A stretch of DNA of 38,836 bases from Caulobacterales bacterium. GTDB lineage: Bacteria; Pseudomonadota; Alphaproteobacteria; Caulobacterales; Caulobacteraceae. The notes below the pieces were generated by a model. That model ran no database searches, was not told the origin of the DNA, and was given only the letters and a program-made list of their open reading frames with translations. The stretch lies in NCBI GenBank assembly GCA_019510435.1, contig JAEKKJ010000030.1, forward strand, positions 1-38,836. Direction: 5' to 3'. How positions within the stretch are numbered: the first letter of the stretch is position 1; every line of letters starts with the position of its first letter. The position numbers and the translations under genes were made by a program. Of the stretch, positions 21,087 to 28,999 are shown one piece after another.

Positions 21087-22148
21087 CTACACAAGCTCGA
21101 ACGGCTCCAGGCCCGCCAGCCGCATGGCCTTGGGGCGCTCCGGCACGGGGCGGGGCTTCAGGCCCTTCACCGCCTCGGCCACGTGGCGGATGTGGTCCGG
21201 CGTGGTGCCGCAGCAGCCGCCCAGGATGTTGACCAGGCCATGCTCGGCCCACTCGTGCAGCTCGTGGCTGGTCTGGTCCGGGGTCTCGTCGTACTCGCCC
21301 ATGGCGTTGGGCAGGCCCGCGTTCGGATAGGCCGAGACCAGGGTGTCGGCCACCCGCGCCAGGTCGGCGATGTGTGGCCGCATCAGGTCGGCGCCCAGGG
21401 CGCAGTTCAGGCCGATGGCGAACGGCTTGGCGTGGCGCACGGAGTTCCAGAACGCCTCCACCGTCTGGCCGCTCAGGGTGCGGCCCGAGCGGTCGGTGAT
21501 GGTGCCGGAGATCCAGATCGGCAGTTCCTCATAGCCCTCGTCGGCGAGGTCCAGGATCGCCTTGATCGCGGCCTTGCAGTTCAGGGTGTCGGTGATGGTC
21601 TCCACCAGGAACAGGTCCACCCCGCCCTCGTGCAGCGCCTGGACCTGCTCGCGATAGGCCGCATAGACCTGGTCGAAGGTGACTTTGCGCGCGCCGGGGT
21701 CGTTCACGTCCGAGCTCATGGACAGCATCACCGGCAGCGGGCCGATGGAGCCGGCGACGAACCGCGGCTTGTCCGGCTGCTTGGCGGTCCAGCGGTCGGC
21801 GGCGGCCCGGGCGATCTTCGCGCCTTCGAAGTTGATGTCGCGCACCGCCTTCTCCAGGCCGTACTCGGCCTGGCCGATGGAGGTGGCCGAGAAGGTGTTG
21901 GTCTCGGAGATGTCGGCGCCGGCGGCGAAGTACTGGTCGTGCAGGTCGGCGATGATGTCGGGGCGGGTCAGGCACAGGAGGTCGTTGTCGCCCTTCAGCT
22001 GGCCCGGCGCGTCCTGGAACCGGTCGCCGCGGTAGTCGGCCTCGGCCAGGCCCTGCTTCTGGATCATCACGCCCCAGGCGCCGTCGAGGATCAGCACCCG
22101 CTCGCGGGCGGCGGCCTTCAGAGCCGCGATGCGTTCCTGGCGGGTCAT
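21087..22148 (-). CDS. Homocysteine S-methyltransferase part of split methionine synthase
   Basis: The 353-residue protein corresponds to the N-terminal zinc/homocysteine domain of MetH. The start LILDGAWGVMIQ, the core ADISETNTFSAT and the zinc cysteines Cys249 (GLNCALGA) and Cys312/Cys313 (NILGGCCGTTPDH) are all present. It transfers a methyl group to homocysteine, presumably working in trans with the MetH part at 18251-20905. Its ATG overlaps the metF stop (TCAT, 22145-22148), so it is co-translated with metF. The length matches the isolated domain and it has no cobalamin domain. Confidence 0.93.
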   Translation of the reverse strand: MTRQERIAALKAAARERVLILDGAWGVMIQKQGLAEADYRGDRFQDAPGQLKGDNDLLCLTRPDIIADLHDQYFAAGADISETNTFSATSIGQAEYGLEKAVRDINFEGAKIARAAADRWTAKQPDKPRFVAGSIGPLPVMLSMSSDVNDPGARKVTFDQVYAAYREQVQALHEGGVDLFLVETITDTLNCKAAIKAILDLADEGYEELPIWISGTITDRSGRTLSGQTVEAFWNSVRHAKPFAIGLNCALGADLMRPHIADLARVADTLVSAYPNAGLPNAMGEYDETPDQTSHELHEWAEHGLVNILGGCCGTTPDHIRHVAEAVKGLKPRPVPERPKAMRLAGLEPFELV

Positions 22149-23080
22149 GCCGCAGCTTCCTTCGGTTCGGGGGGAGTCTCGCGCACGCCCAGGACCCGGC
22201 AGATCGCATAGGTCAGGTCGGCGCGGTTCAGGGTGTAGAAGTGGAAGTCGCCGAAGCCCTCCTCGGCCAGCTTGGCGCACATCTCCGAGGCGACGGAGGC
22301 GGCGATCAGCCGGCGGGTCTCCGGGTCCTTGTCCAGGCCGTCGAAGAGGTTGCCCAGCCAGGCCGGCAACTGGATGCCGATGGGGCCCGACATCTTCTTC
22401 AGGCCGGCGTAGTTGGTCACCGGCATGATCCCCGGCGAGATCGGGATCGAGACGCCCGCCTTGCGCACCCGGTCCATGAACCGCAAGAACCCGTCCACGT
22501 CGAAGAAGAACTGGGTGATCGCCCGGGTCGCGCCGGCGTCGATCTTGGCCTTCAGCACGTCGATGTCGTGGTCGATGCCGGGGCTCTCGGGATGCACGTG
22601 CGGATAGAGCCCGACGCTGACCTCGAAGTCGCCGATGGCGCGGATGCCGGCGGTGAGCTCGGTGGCGTTCCTGTAGCCGTCGGCCCGCGGCGTATAGGCG
22701 CCGCCGATCTGGCCGGGCGGGTCGCCGCGCAGGGCCACGATGTGGCGGATGCCGCTGGCCCAGTAGTCGGCGATCACCTCGTCCACCTCGGCGCGGGTCG
22801 CCTCGACGCAGGTCAGGTGGGCGGCCGGCTTCAGGGTCGTCTCCGCCAGCATGCGCAGGACGGTGCGGTGGGTGCGGTCGCGGGTCGAGCCGCCGGCGCC
22901 GTAGGTGACCGACACGAACGACGGGCCGAGCGGCTCCAGCCGGCGGATCGCGGCCCACAGGTTCTCCTCCGCCTCCGCGGTCTTGGGCGGTGAGAACTCG
23001 AACGAGACGCGCGGACGCGGATTGCCGCCGACCCCGGCGCGGGCCACGGGACCCAGGGCGCTTGTCTGGGCGGGACTCAT
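22145..23080 (-). CDS. metF: 5,10-methylenetetrahydrofolate reductase
   Basis: The 311-residue flavoprotein should reduce methylene-THF to methyl-THF, the methyl donor for MetH. Family patterns are visible in order: PRVSFEFSPPKT near the start (with the catalytic Glu), FVSVTYGAGGSTRDRT, HLTCVEATR, the HIVALRGDPP motif, and FFFDVDGFLRFMD. The first 25 residues are a non-conserved tail. Both ends overlap neighbours by four bases (ATGA at 23077-23080 and 22145-22148), which ties it to the ArsR-methyltransferase gene and to the homocysteine methyltransferase gene. Confidence 0.94.
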   Translation of the reverse strand: MSPAQTSALGPVARAGVGGNPRPRVSFEFSPPKTAEAEENLWAAIRRLEPLGPSFVSVTYGAGGSTRDRTHRTVLRMLAETTLKPAAHLTCVEATRAEVDEVIADYWASGIRHIVALRGDPPGQIGGAYTPRADGYRNATELTAGIRAIGDFEVSVGLYPHVHPESPGIDHDIDVLKAKIDAGATRAITQFFFDVDGFLRFMDRVRKAGVSIPISPGIMPVTNYAGLKKMSGPIGIQLPAWLGNLFDGLDKDPETRRLIAASVASEMCAKLAEEGFGDFHFYTLNRADLTYAICRVLGVRETPPEPKEAAA

Positions 23081-24048
23081 GCGGCGCTCCTCAGGGCGGT
23101 TGGGGCGCGATGGGCGGCCCAGATCTTGACGGTCAGGCCGTCGCCGTTCGACGGCGGCAGGGCGATGCGGCGCACGTCGGAGAGGCCGGCCTCGGCCAGC
23201 CAGCGGTCGATCTCCTCGTCGGAGAAGCCGAGGCGCCGGTGCTGGTGCTGCTCGCGCAGGAACTCATGCTTGTGCGGGGCGAAGTCGACGATGATCAGCT
23301 TGCCGTCGGGCGCCACGATGCGCGCCGCCTCCTTCACCGCCGCCGCCGGATCGCCCAGGTAGTGCAGCACCTGGTGGACCACCACCAGGTCGGCCCCGGC
23401 CTCGGGCAGGCGGGTGTCGAAGATGTCGCCGTGGCGCAGCTCGACATGGGTGAGCCCCGCCTCGGCGGTGTTGCGCCGGGCGATGTTCAGCATCTGCTGC
23501 GACAGGTCGAGGCCCACCGCATGGTCGGCGCGCGGGCCCAGCAGGGTCAGCATGCGCCCGGTGCCGCTGCCCAGGTCGACCAGCCGCTGGAACCGCCCGC
23601 CGCCCGCCGCGCCCAGGATCTGGGTCTCGACATCGGCATCGGAGACGTAGAGCGAGCGGATGCGGTCCCACTGGGCCGCGTTCTCGGCGAAATAGGCCTG
23701 GGCCGCCGCGGCGCGCTCGGCCTGGACGTCGTCCAGCTTTCGACGGTCGCGCGCCAGCCCCGGGTCCTCCGGATTGATCCGGGCCAGCACCTCGCCGATC
23801 AGCTCATGCTCGCGGCCCGCGCCGGAGAGCCGGTAGAACACCCAGGCCCCGTCCGGGAACCGCTCCACCAGGCCCGCCTCGGCCAGCAGCTTCAGATGGC
23901 GCGAGACCCGGGGCTGGCTCTGGTCCAGCACGCGGCACAGTTCCAGCACCGCGAGTTCTTCACGCTCCAGCAAGGCGAGGATGCGCAAACGCGTCGGCTC
24001 GCCCGCCGCGCGCAACACGTCCACCGCCTGTCGGGCCGAGAGCTTCAT
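23077..24048 (-). CDS. ArsR-type regulator fused to SAM methyltransferase (SahR-like)
   Basis: The 323-residue protein has an ArsR winged helix (about 1-95: ALLEREELAVLELCRVLDQS, then QPRVSRHLKLLAEAGLVERF) joined to a class I methyltransferase domain (about 130-310) with LVDLGSGTGRML, VGLDLSQQML and ADLVVVHQVLHYL. The ArsR Cys-pair metal site is not apparent. In alphaproteobacteria this fusion next to metF/metH fits SahR, a repressor of methionine-cycle genes that responds to S-adenosylhomocysteine. Whether the domain only binds SAM/SAH or also methylates is not known from sequence. It is the first gene of the met block, and a perfect palindrome overlaps its promoter, suggesting autoregulation. 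ATG at 24048 was chosen over an ATG at 24084 because the palindrome lies between them. Confidence 0.85.
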   Translation of the reverse strand: MKLSARQAVDVLRAAGEPTRLRILALLEREELAVLELCRVLDQSQPRVSRHLKLLAEAGLVERFPDGAWVFYRLSGAGREHELIGEVLARINPEDPGLARDRRKLDDVQAERAAAAQAYFAENAAQWDRIRSLYVSDADVETQILGAAGGGRFQRLVDLGSGTGRMLTLLGPRADHAVGLDLSQQMLNIARRNTAEAGLTHVELRHGDIFDTRLPEAGADLVVVHQVLHYLGDPAAAVKEAARIVAPDGKLIIVDFAPHKHEFLREQHQHRRLGFSDEEIDRWLAEAGLSDVRRIALPPSNGDGLTVKIWAAHRAPTALRSAA

Positions 24049-24053
24049 CACAC

Positions 24054-24069
24054 ATAAAGATATCTTTAT
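24054..24069. promoter_or_regulatory. Perfect 16-bp palindromic operator, probably for the SahR-like regulator
   Basis: ATAAAGATATCTTTAT is its own reverse complement and sits only five bases upstream of the regulator start codon, in AT-rich DNA within a very GC-rich region. Its AAAGATATCTTT core resembles, from memory, operators proposed for SahR-type regulators. It covers the candidate -10 element, so binding should block transcription of the ArsR-methyltransferase, metF and homocysteine methyltransferase genes. Confidence 0.75.
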
Positions 24070-24084
24070 ATGTGTTGGCGTCAA
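24057..24084 (-). promoter_or_regulatory. Candidate promoter of the methionine block
   Basis: On the minus strand, TTGACG (24084-24079) and TATCTT (24062-24057) are separated by 16 bases. The ATG follows eight bases after the -10 box and no ribosome binding site is visible, so the mRNA may be leaderless. The -35 box overlaps the stop codon of the upstream VOC gene. Confidence 0.5.
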
Positions 24085-24452
24085 GTCTCAGCGTCGGTCT
24101 CCAGGTGCTCCCAGAGCTCGATCTTCAGGCCCTGCGGATCCATCAGCCAGGCGAAACGGCCATAGGACTCGTCCTGGCGGCCCAGGATGGTTTCGCCCGC
24201 CGCCTCCACCCGCGCGACCATGCCGTCCAGGTCGTCCACCCGCAGGTTCAGCATGAACGGCAGGCTGGACGGGTCGAAGTAGTCGGTGGCGGCCGGGAAC
24301 GCAGACCAGAGCGTAAAGCCGTCCGCCGGGGGCGGCCACATGGCGTGGCCCGACCCGCCCTCGAACCCCAGGACGCGGCCGTACCATTCGGCGAGCGCGG
24401 CCGTGTCCTGCGCCTTCACGAACAGGCCGCCGATCCCAAGCACCTTTGCCAT
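24081..24452 (-). CDS. VOC (glyoxalase/bleomycin-resistance) family protein
   Basis: The 123-residue protein shows the paired beta-alpha-beta-beta-beta halves of the VOC fold: GIGGLFVKAQDTAALAEWYG with the usual YGRVLGFE segment, and the second half FMLNLRVDDLDGMVARVEAA ending LMDPQGLKIELWEH. The final Glu in KIELWE is a typical metal ligand position, but the usual His near the start is missing, so enzymatic activity is uncertain. AAGGAG precedes the ATG. Its stop codon lies in the promoter of the SahR-like gene. Confidence 0.85.
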   Translation of the reverse strand: MAKVLGIGGLFVKAQDTAALAEWYGRVLGFEGGSGHAMWPPPADGFTLWSAFPAATDYFDPSSLPFMLNLRVDDLDGMVARVEAAGETILGRQDESYGRFAWLMDPQGLKIELWEHLETDAET

Positions 24453-24466
24453 CGCCGTCTCCTTGC

Positions 24467-25693
24467 CTAGCCGCCAAAGATCCAGCCGGCGGGCAAGCTG
24501 GCCAGCTGCACCCCGACCAGCACCATCTGATTGCCGCCGCCGAAGTCGATGACGGTGTCGGCGCCGTTCTGGGCGATCACCGGCGCTTCGCCCGGCAGCA
24601 GGACGACCCGATCGCCCTCCCCCGCGTGGAAATCGGTCACCCGGTCCAGGCCGGCGCCGCTCCAGGCGTGGAAGAGGTCCGCCCCGGAGCCGCCGGTCAG
24701 GGTATCGGCTCCGCGATCGCCGGCCAGGAAGTCGTTACCGTCACCGCCCGAAACCACGTCGTCGCCCTGGCCGCCGCGCACCACGTCCGCGCCGTCGCCG
24801 CCCTCGACACGGTCGTTTCCGGTGTTGCCGTTCAGGGTGTCGGCGTCCTGGTCGCCGTAGACGGTGTCGTTCCCGCCCAGGCCGGAGATCGAGTCTGCGC
24901 CGGCGCGGCCGAACATGAGATTCGGATCGTCGGAACCGGTCAGCCGGTCGCCAAATCCGCCGCCGACCAGGTTGTCGATGGAGAGCAGCGTGTCGCGGCC
25001 CTGCCCGCCGCCCACGTCCTGGGCCACGGTGACGCGCAGGTCGACCGTGAGCGGGCCCGAGGCCCCGGCCGCGCCCGTCACCAGATCCTGGTCGTAGAAA
25101 GCCGTATCGCCGCCCGCGCCGCCGATCATGAGGTCGTCGCCGGGCCCGCCCAGCAGGGTGGTCCCGCTGGGGCCTGCCTCGAGCCGGTCGTCGCCCGCGC
25201 CGCCGAGCAGCGTCTGCACGCCGACCCCGGCCGTCAGGGTGTCGGCGAAGGCCGAGCCGACCAGGCCGTTGAAGTGGCGCAGGACGTCCACGCCCGCGCC
25301 GCCGCCCACCGCCTGCGGGGCTTCGGTGGCCAGGCTGACCCGCACGCCACCCGTGGCCGTGGCGTACATGGCGTAGGCGATGAACGGCTGGCCCTCCGGA
25401 TCCCCGTCCAGGACGTCGTCGCCGGCGCCGCCCTCGATCAGGTTCAAGGTCTCGTCCGGCTGACCGACGATGGTGTCGGCGCCCTCGTCGCCGAAGGTCA
25501 GGCCCGCGGTGCTGGCGGTCAGGCTGTCGTCGCCGAGCCCGCCGTGCAGGGTGTCGCGCCCGCCCAACGGCCCCAGGGTGTCGTTGCCCGCGCCCCCGTC
25601 GATCAGGGCGAAATTGGCGCGGCCAGCGATGACGTCATCGCCCGCTGTTCCCAGAACCGTAGCGCCATCCACATCCGCCCGGATCGTCGCCAT
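24467..25693 (-). CDS. RTX calcium-binding protein 1, divergent member
   Basis: The 408-residue protein is made almost wholly of RTX nonapeptide blades (GGAGNDTL type) from about residue 25 to 345. They are interrupted by two non-repeat inserts (FIAYAMYATATGGVRVSLAT and VTGAAGASGPLTVDLRVTVA, each followed by a QAVGGGAGVDVL- or QDVGGGQGRDTL-like blade). The tail GLDRVTDFHAGEGDRVVLL ... LASLPAGWIFGG is related to that of the other RTX proteins here and probably serves as the type I secretion signal. It lacks the FDDINGN/DDWVVGGKD blades found in the six others. There is no N-terminal signal peptide. ATG at 25693 has AGGAG upstream. It is predicted secreted and calcium-folded outside the cell. 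Confidence 0.82.
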   Translation of the reverse strand: MATIRADVDGATVLGTAGDDVIAGRANFALIDGGAGNDTLGPLGGRDTLHGGLGDDSLTASTAGLTFGDEGADTIVGQPDETLNLIEGGAGDDVLDGDPEGQPFIAYAMYATATGGVRVSLATEAPQAVGGGAGVDVLRHFNGLVGSAFADTLTAGVGVQTLLGGAGDDRLEAGPSGTTLLGGPGDDLMIGGAGGDTAFYDQDLVTGAAGASGPLTVDLRVTVAQDVGGGQGRDTLLSIDNLVGGGFGDRLTGSDDPNLMFGRAGADSISGLGGNDTVYGDQDADTLNGNTGNDRVEGGDGADVVRGGQGDDVVSGGDGNDFLAGDRGADTLTGGSGADLFHAWSGAGLDRVTDFHAGEGDRVVLLPGEAPVIAQNGADTVIDFGGGNQMVLVGVQLASLPAGWIFGG

Positions 25694-25761
25694 CCGTGAA
25701 CTCCTGGAACACACAACCGCGCCACCGTGCTGGCCGCACGCCCACCGGGCAAGCTTGACTT

Positions 25762-25776
25762 CGGAACATTGTTCCG
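25762..25776. promoter_or_regulatory. Palindrome between divergent RTX and MFS genes
   Basis: CGGAACA-T-TGTTCCG is a perfect 7+7 inverted repeat in the 193-base divergent region 25694-25886. It is a plausible operator for one or both genes; the regulator is unknown. The spacing differs from alphaproteobacterial LexA boxes. Confidence 0.35.
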
Positions 25777-25886
25777 CGAAGCAGGCGCGTGGTGGGCCCG
25801 CGGCGGCCGGATGATCGGCTCACCGTCAGCGCCCGCGCCTCGCGCAGGCTCCCGGCCGTGTGGCCGCCGCTCTCCCTGGATTTCCA

Positions 25887-27134
25887 ATGGCTTCCCCCAG
25901 CGCGCCCTGGCGCAACCGTGACTTCGTCCGCCTCTGGCTGGCGCAGGGTGTCTCCGCGTTCGGCGCGCGCATCACCCGCGAGGGCCTGCCGATCGCCGCC
26001 GTGCTGAGCCTCGGCGCGGCGCCCACCCAGGTCGGGCTGCTCTCAGCGCTCTCCAACGGCCCGGCGCTGATTGTCGGCCTCGCCGCCGGCGGGCTGGTGG
26101 ACCGTACGCGTCGCAAGCGGCTGATGATCGCGGCCGACCTGGTCCGCGCCGCCGTCCTGGCCGCCATCCCGCTGGCTGCGCTGCTGCACGTCCTGAACCT
26201 GGGCCAGCTCTATGCCGCCGCGGCGCTGGTCGGCGCCGCCAGCGTGCTGTTCGAGATCGCCGACCACGCCTATCTGCCGGCCCTGGTGGCGCGCGACGAG
26301 CTGATGGCGGCCAACGCCAGCCTGTCGGCCACCGAGTCGGTCGCCGAGATCGGCGGCCCGGCGCTGGCGGGGGTGCTGTTCCAGGCCCTGGCGGCGCCGT
26401 TCGCCATCGCCGCCAACGCCCTGACCTACCTCGTGTCGGCGGTGATCCTGGCGCGGATCGCCCGGCCCGAGCCCGAGCCGCAGCCGGACCCTCATGCGAG
26501 CTGGATCCAGGACGTGCGCCTGGGCTTCGGCGTGGCGCTGCGCCATCCGCTGGTGCGGCCGGTGTTCCTTACAGCCTGGATGCAGAGCCTCGCCGGCGGC
26601 ACGTTCGGGGCCCTGTACATCCTGTTCTGCGTGCGGATCGTCGGCCTGACCCCGGGCCTCCTCGGGATCACCATCGCGACCGGTGGGGTCGGGGCGCTGG
26701 CGGGGGCCCTGGTGGCGGGCTGGCTCTCGCGCAAGCTGGGGATCGGCCCGTCGCTGGTCGGCGCCCAGGCCCTGGTGGCCGTGGCCATCGCCCTGATCCC
26801 GCTGTCGCCCGCCACCCCGGCCCTGGGCATGCCGATCCTGATGGTCTCGCAGTTCTTCGGCGACGCCTTCGGCTCGGCCAGCCTGATCCTGGGCCGCAGC
26901 CTCAGCCAGAGCCTGCTGCCGCAGGCGGTGCTGGGCCGGGCGACGGCGGCCTATCGGGCGGTCGGCGGCGGGCTCGCGGTCGTGGGCGCCCTCGGCGGCG
27001 GTCTCCTGGGCGAGGTCCTGGGCGTGCGCGGCGCGGTCTGGGTGGGGGTCGCGGGCCTGGCGGTGACGCCGCTGATCGCCCTCGCCTCGGGCCTGCCGCG
27101 CCTGCGCGCAATCCCCTCAAACCCGGAGAGCTGA
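25887..27134 (+). CDS. MFS transporter of the EntS-like exporter group
   Basis: The 415-residue protein has about 12 hydrophobic segments and begins with the MFS_3-type N-terminus SAPWRNRDFVRLWLAQGVSA. The first cytoplasmic loop carries the signature variant GGLVDRTRRKRLMIAADLVR, followed by ATESVAEIGGPALAG, which is characteristic of this export subgroup. Substrates of relatives are small molecules such as siderophores or drugs; the substrate here is unknown. ATG at 25887 was chosen over an upstream GTG at 25860; the ribosome binding site is weak either way. It is transcribed divergently from RTX gene 1. Confidence 0.85.
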   Translation: MASPSAPWRNRDFVRLWLAQGVSAFGARITREGLPIAAVLSLGAAPTQVGLLSALSNGPALIVGLAAGGLVDRTRRKRLMIAADLVRAAVLAAIPLAALLHVLNLGQLYAAAALVGAASVLFEIADHAYLPALVARDELMAANASLSATESVAEIGGPALAGVLFQALAAPFAIAANALTYLVSAVILARIARPEPEPQPDPHASWIQDVRLGFGVALRHPLVRPVFLTAWMQSLAGGTFGALYILFCVRIVGLTPGLLGITIATGGVGALAGALVAGWLSRKLGIGPSLVGAQALVAVAIALIPLSPATPALGMPILMVSQFFGDAFGSASLILGRSLSQSLLPQAVLGRATAAYRAVGGGLAVVGALGGGLLGEVLGVRGAVWVGVAGLAVTPLIALASGLPRLRAIPSNPES

Positions 27135-27211
27135 GCCGCATTGCAACGATATGCCCAGGCCAAAGGTTAATGCGGCGCCGCTTCCGCGGCTGACTATCGA
27201 GGGAGCACTCC

Positions 27212-27703
27212 ATGAAGACCGCGATCCTGGCCGCGTCCGTCCTCGCGCTCGCCCTGAGCGCCGGGCCGACCCTGGCCGCCAAGAAGCACGCCATGGGCGG
27301 CGCCGCCGCCGAGCCGAAACAGCCGATCCCCTACAGCGAGCTGAACGCCTATCTGAAGGCCTCGCCCAAGCAGCGCGCCACGCGTGACTGGTGGTCGGGC
27401 GCCTCCACCGGCATGGCCGCCAACACCACGGCGAGCAGCACCGCGGGCGCCGACCCGGCGAGCGGCGGGACGGGCGGGACCGTCGGCTCTTCGACCAGCG
27501 GGTCGGCCTATGGCAACAACAGCAACGGCGCCGACGTCGGCACGAGCACCAGCGGCATGCCGCCGACCTCCAGCGCCACCAGCGGCGCCACCACCAGCGG
27601 CGCCGGCAGCCCGAACGGCGCGGCGGCGACCACCACGCCCGGCGCCACGGCTACGACGCCCAGCACCAACAGCAGCACCACGACTCCGCCACCGCCCCAG
27701 TAA
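27212..27703 (+). CDS. Secreted Ser/Thr/Gly-rich low-complexity protein
   Basis: The 163-residue protein has a clear signal peptide (MKTAILAASVLALALSAGPT, cleavage after LAA near residue 23). A short conserved-looking region follows (PIPYSELNAYLKASPKQRAT, then RDWWSG). From about residue 65 the rest is low-complexity Ser/Thr/Gly/Ala, ending TTTPPPPQ. GAGGGAG precedes the ATG. The disordered tail suggests a periplasmic or surface protein. The family is not recognised. It converges on RTX gene 2 with a GC-rich hairpin between them. Confidence 0.72.
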   Translation: MKTAILAASVLALALSAGPTLAAKKHAMGGAAAEPKQPIPYSELNAYLKASPKQRATRDWWSGASTGMAANTTASSTAGADPASGGTGGTVGSSTSGSAYGNNSNGADVGTSTSGMPPTSSATSGATTSGAGSPNGAAATTTPGATATTPSTNSSTTTPPPPQ

Positions 27704-27722
27704 GGGTCTTCGATCAGCGCCC

Positions 27723-27744
27723 GCCCGGGCCCGCCGGCCCGGGC
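27723..27744. terminator. Hairpin between convergent genes
   Basis: GCCCGGGC at 27723-27730 and 27737-27744 pair around a six-base loop, in the 43-base gap between two convergent genes. All stem bases are G or C. No T-tract is present, so bidirectional termination is plausible but not proven. Confidence 0.4.
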
Positions 27745-27746
27745 CG

Positions 27747-28931
27747 CTAGCCGCCGAGCACGTAGATCCAGCCGCTCGGTAGGCTGGAAAGCTGCACCCC
27801 GACCAGGATGGTCTCGTTGCCGCCGCCCATGTCGACGACGGTGTCGGCGCCCACCTGGGCCAGGGTGTAGTGCGTGCCGGGGTCGAGCTGCAGGCGGTCG
27901 CCCTCGGCGGCGTTGAAGTCGGTGATCCGGTCCACGCCCTCGTCGGAGAAGCCGATGAAGGTGTCGGCCCCGAGGCCGCCTGACAGGGTGTCGTCGCCGC
28001 GGTCGCCGGCCACGATGTCATTGCCGTCGTCGCCCCGGACGACATCGTTGCCCTGGCCGCCGCGGACGATGTCGTTGCCCGTCCCGCCGCCCACGGTGTC
28101 ATCGCCCAGGTTGCCGTAGACCACGTCGGACCCGGCCTCGCCGAAGCAGACGTCGTTGTCCTTGCCGCCCACCACCCAGTCGTCGCCGGCGCCGCCGAAC
28201 AGGTTGTCGCGGCCCATGTTGCCGTTGATGTCGTCGAACCCGGCGCCGCCCTGGATCTGGTCGTCGCCGTCGTCGCCGCGCAGGTAGTTGCTGCCGTCCC
28301 CGCCGGCGATGGAGTCGTTGTCGGGGCCTCCGAAGATCATGTCGGCGCCGGAACCGCCCACCAGGACGTCGTCGCCGGCGCCGCCGTTGACCGTGTTGTC
28401 CCCACCGCGCGCGTCATAGTGGTCGACCGCCGCCGTCAGGGTGCGCGCGTCATTGCCCTCCGTGCCGGACTCCGTGAGCCCGGTGTCGAGGGCGCCGTAG
28501 CTGAAGTTGGTGCGCTGCACGTCGGCCAGGCTGGCGCCCGCCAGCCGAACGGCCTGGCCCGTGCGGAGCTCGAAGACGAACACGTCCTTGTCGACCAGGA
28601 TCGCGGAGTACTCGAACGTCCCGTAGTGGGCGAGGGCGACGTTGTAGGCCTCGGTGTAGTCCGCGGCCTCGGCCTGGTACAGCGAGGCGAAGCCGGCCTG
28701 GTTGGCGCCCAGGAACAGGAACCGGTCCGCGCCGGACCAGTCGGTGATGGTGTCGATGTTGCCGAGCCCGCCCAGGCCATTGACCGCCAGGCTGTCGGAC
28801 GAGCCGTAGACGAAGAGGTCGAAGCCCGGTCCGCCGCTGAGCAGGTCGCCGCCCGTCCCGCCGGTGATGGTGTCGCCGTCGACCCCACCTGCCAAGGTGT
28901 CGGAACCGCTCGTGCCAGTGATCGTGGCCAT
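27747..28931 (-). CDS. RTX calcium-binding protein 2 with one ~90-residue module
   Basis: The 394-residue protein starts with RTX blades (MATITGTSGSDTLAGG) and then has one copy of a non-repeat module (about 55-140: DTITDWSGADRFLFLG ... VFVFELRTGQAVRLAGASLADV). More blades follow, including the cassette YLRGDDGDD ... GFDDINGNMG ... GDDWVVGGKDNDV ... VYGNLGDDT, and the tail RITDFNAAEGDRLQLDPG ... SSLPSGWIYVLGG. The last residues differ slightly from the usual GWIFGA. One Cys is present (NDVCFGEAG), at a different blade from the other proteins. A type I secreted, calcium-folded surface or extracellular protein is inferred. Confidence 0.85.
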   Translation of the reverse strand: MATITGTSGSDTLAGGVDGDTITGGTGGDLLSGGPGFDLFVYGSSDSLAVNGLGGLGNIDTITDWSGADRFLFLGANQAGFASLYQAEAADYTEAYNVALAHYGTFEYSAILVDKDVFVFELRTGQAVRLAGASLADVQRTNFSYGALDTGLTESGTEGNDARTLTAAVDHYDARGGDNTVNGGAGDDVLVGGSGADMIFGGPDNDSIAGGDGSNYLRGDDGDDQIQGGAGFDDINGNMGRDNLFGGAGDDWVVGGKDNDVCFGEAGSDVVYGNLGDDTVGGGTGNDIVRGGQGNDVVRGDDGNDIVAGDRGDDTLSGGLGADTFIGFSDEGVDRITDFNAAEGDRLQLDPGTHYTLAQVGADTVVDMGGGNETILVGVQLSSLPSGWIYVLGG

Positions 28932-28999
28932 GGACGCACCCCGCAGATCCAGGGTTTACGCTCGCGCGAGCTTGGCCGTGCGTCAATCCATGGTCGGCG

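Noticed and set aside
25762..25776. LexA box
   Set aside because: Alphaproteobacterial LexA sites are direct repeats GTTC-N7-GTTC; this is an inverted repeat with three bases between GAAC and GTTC.
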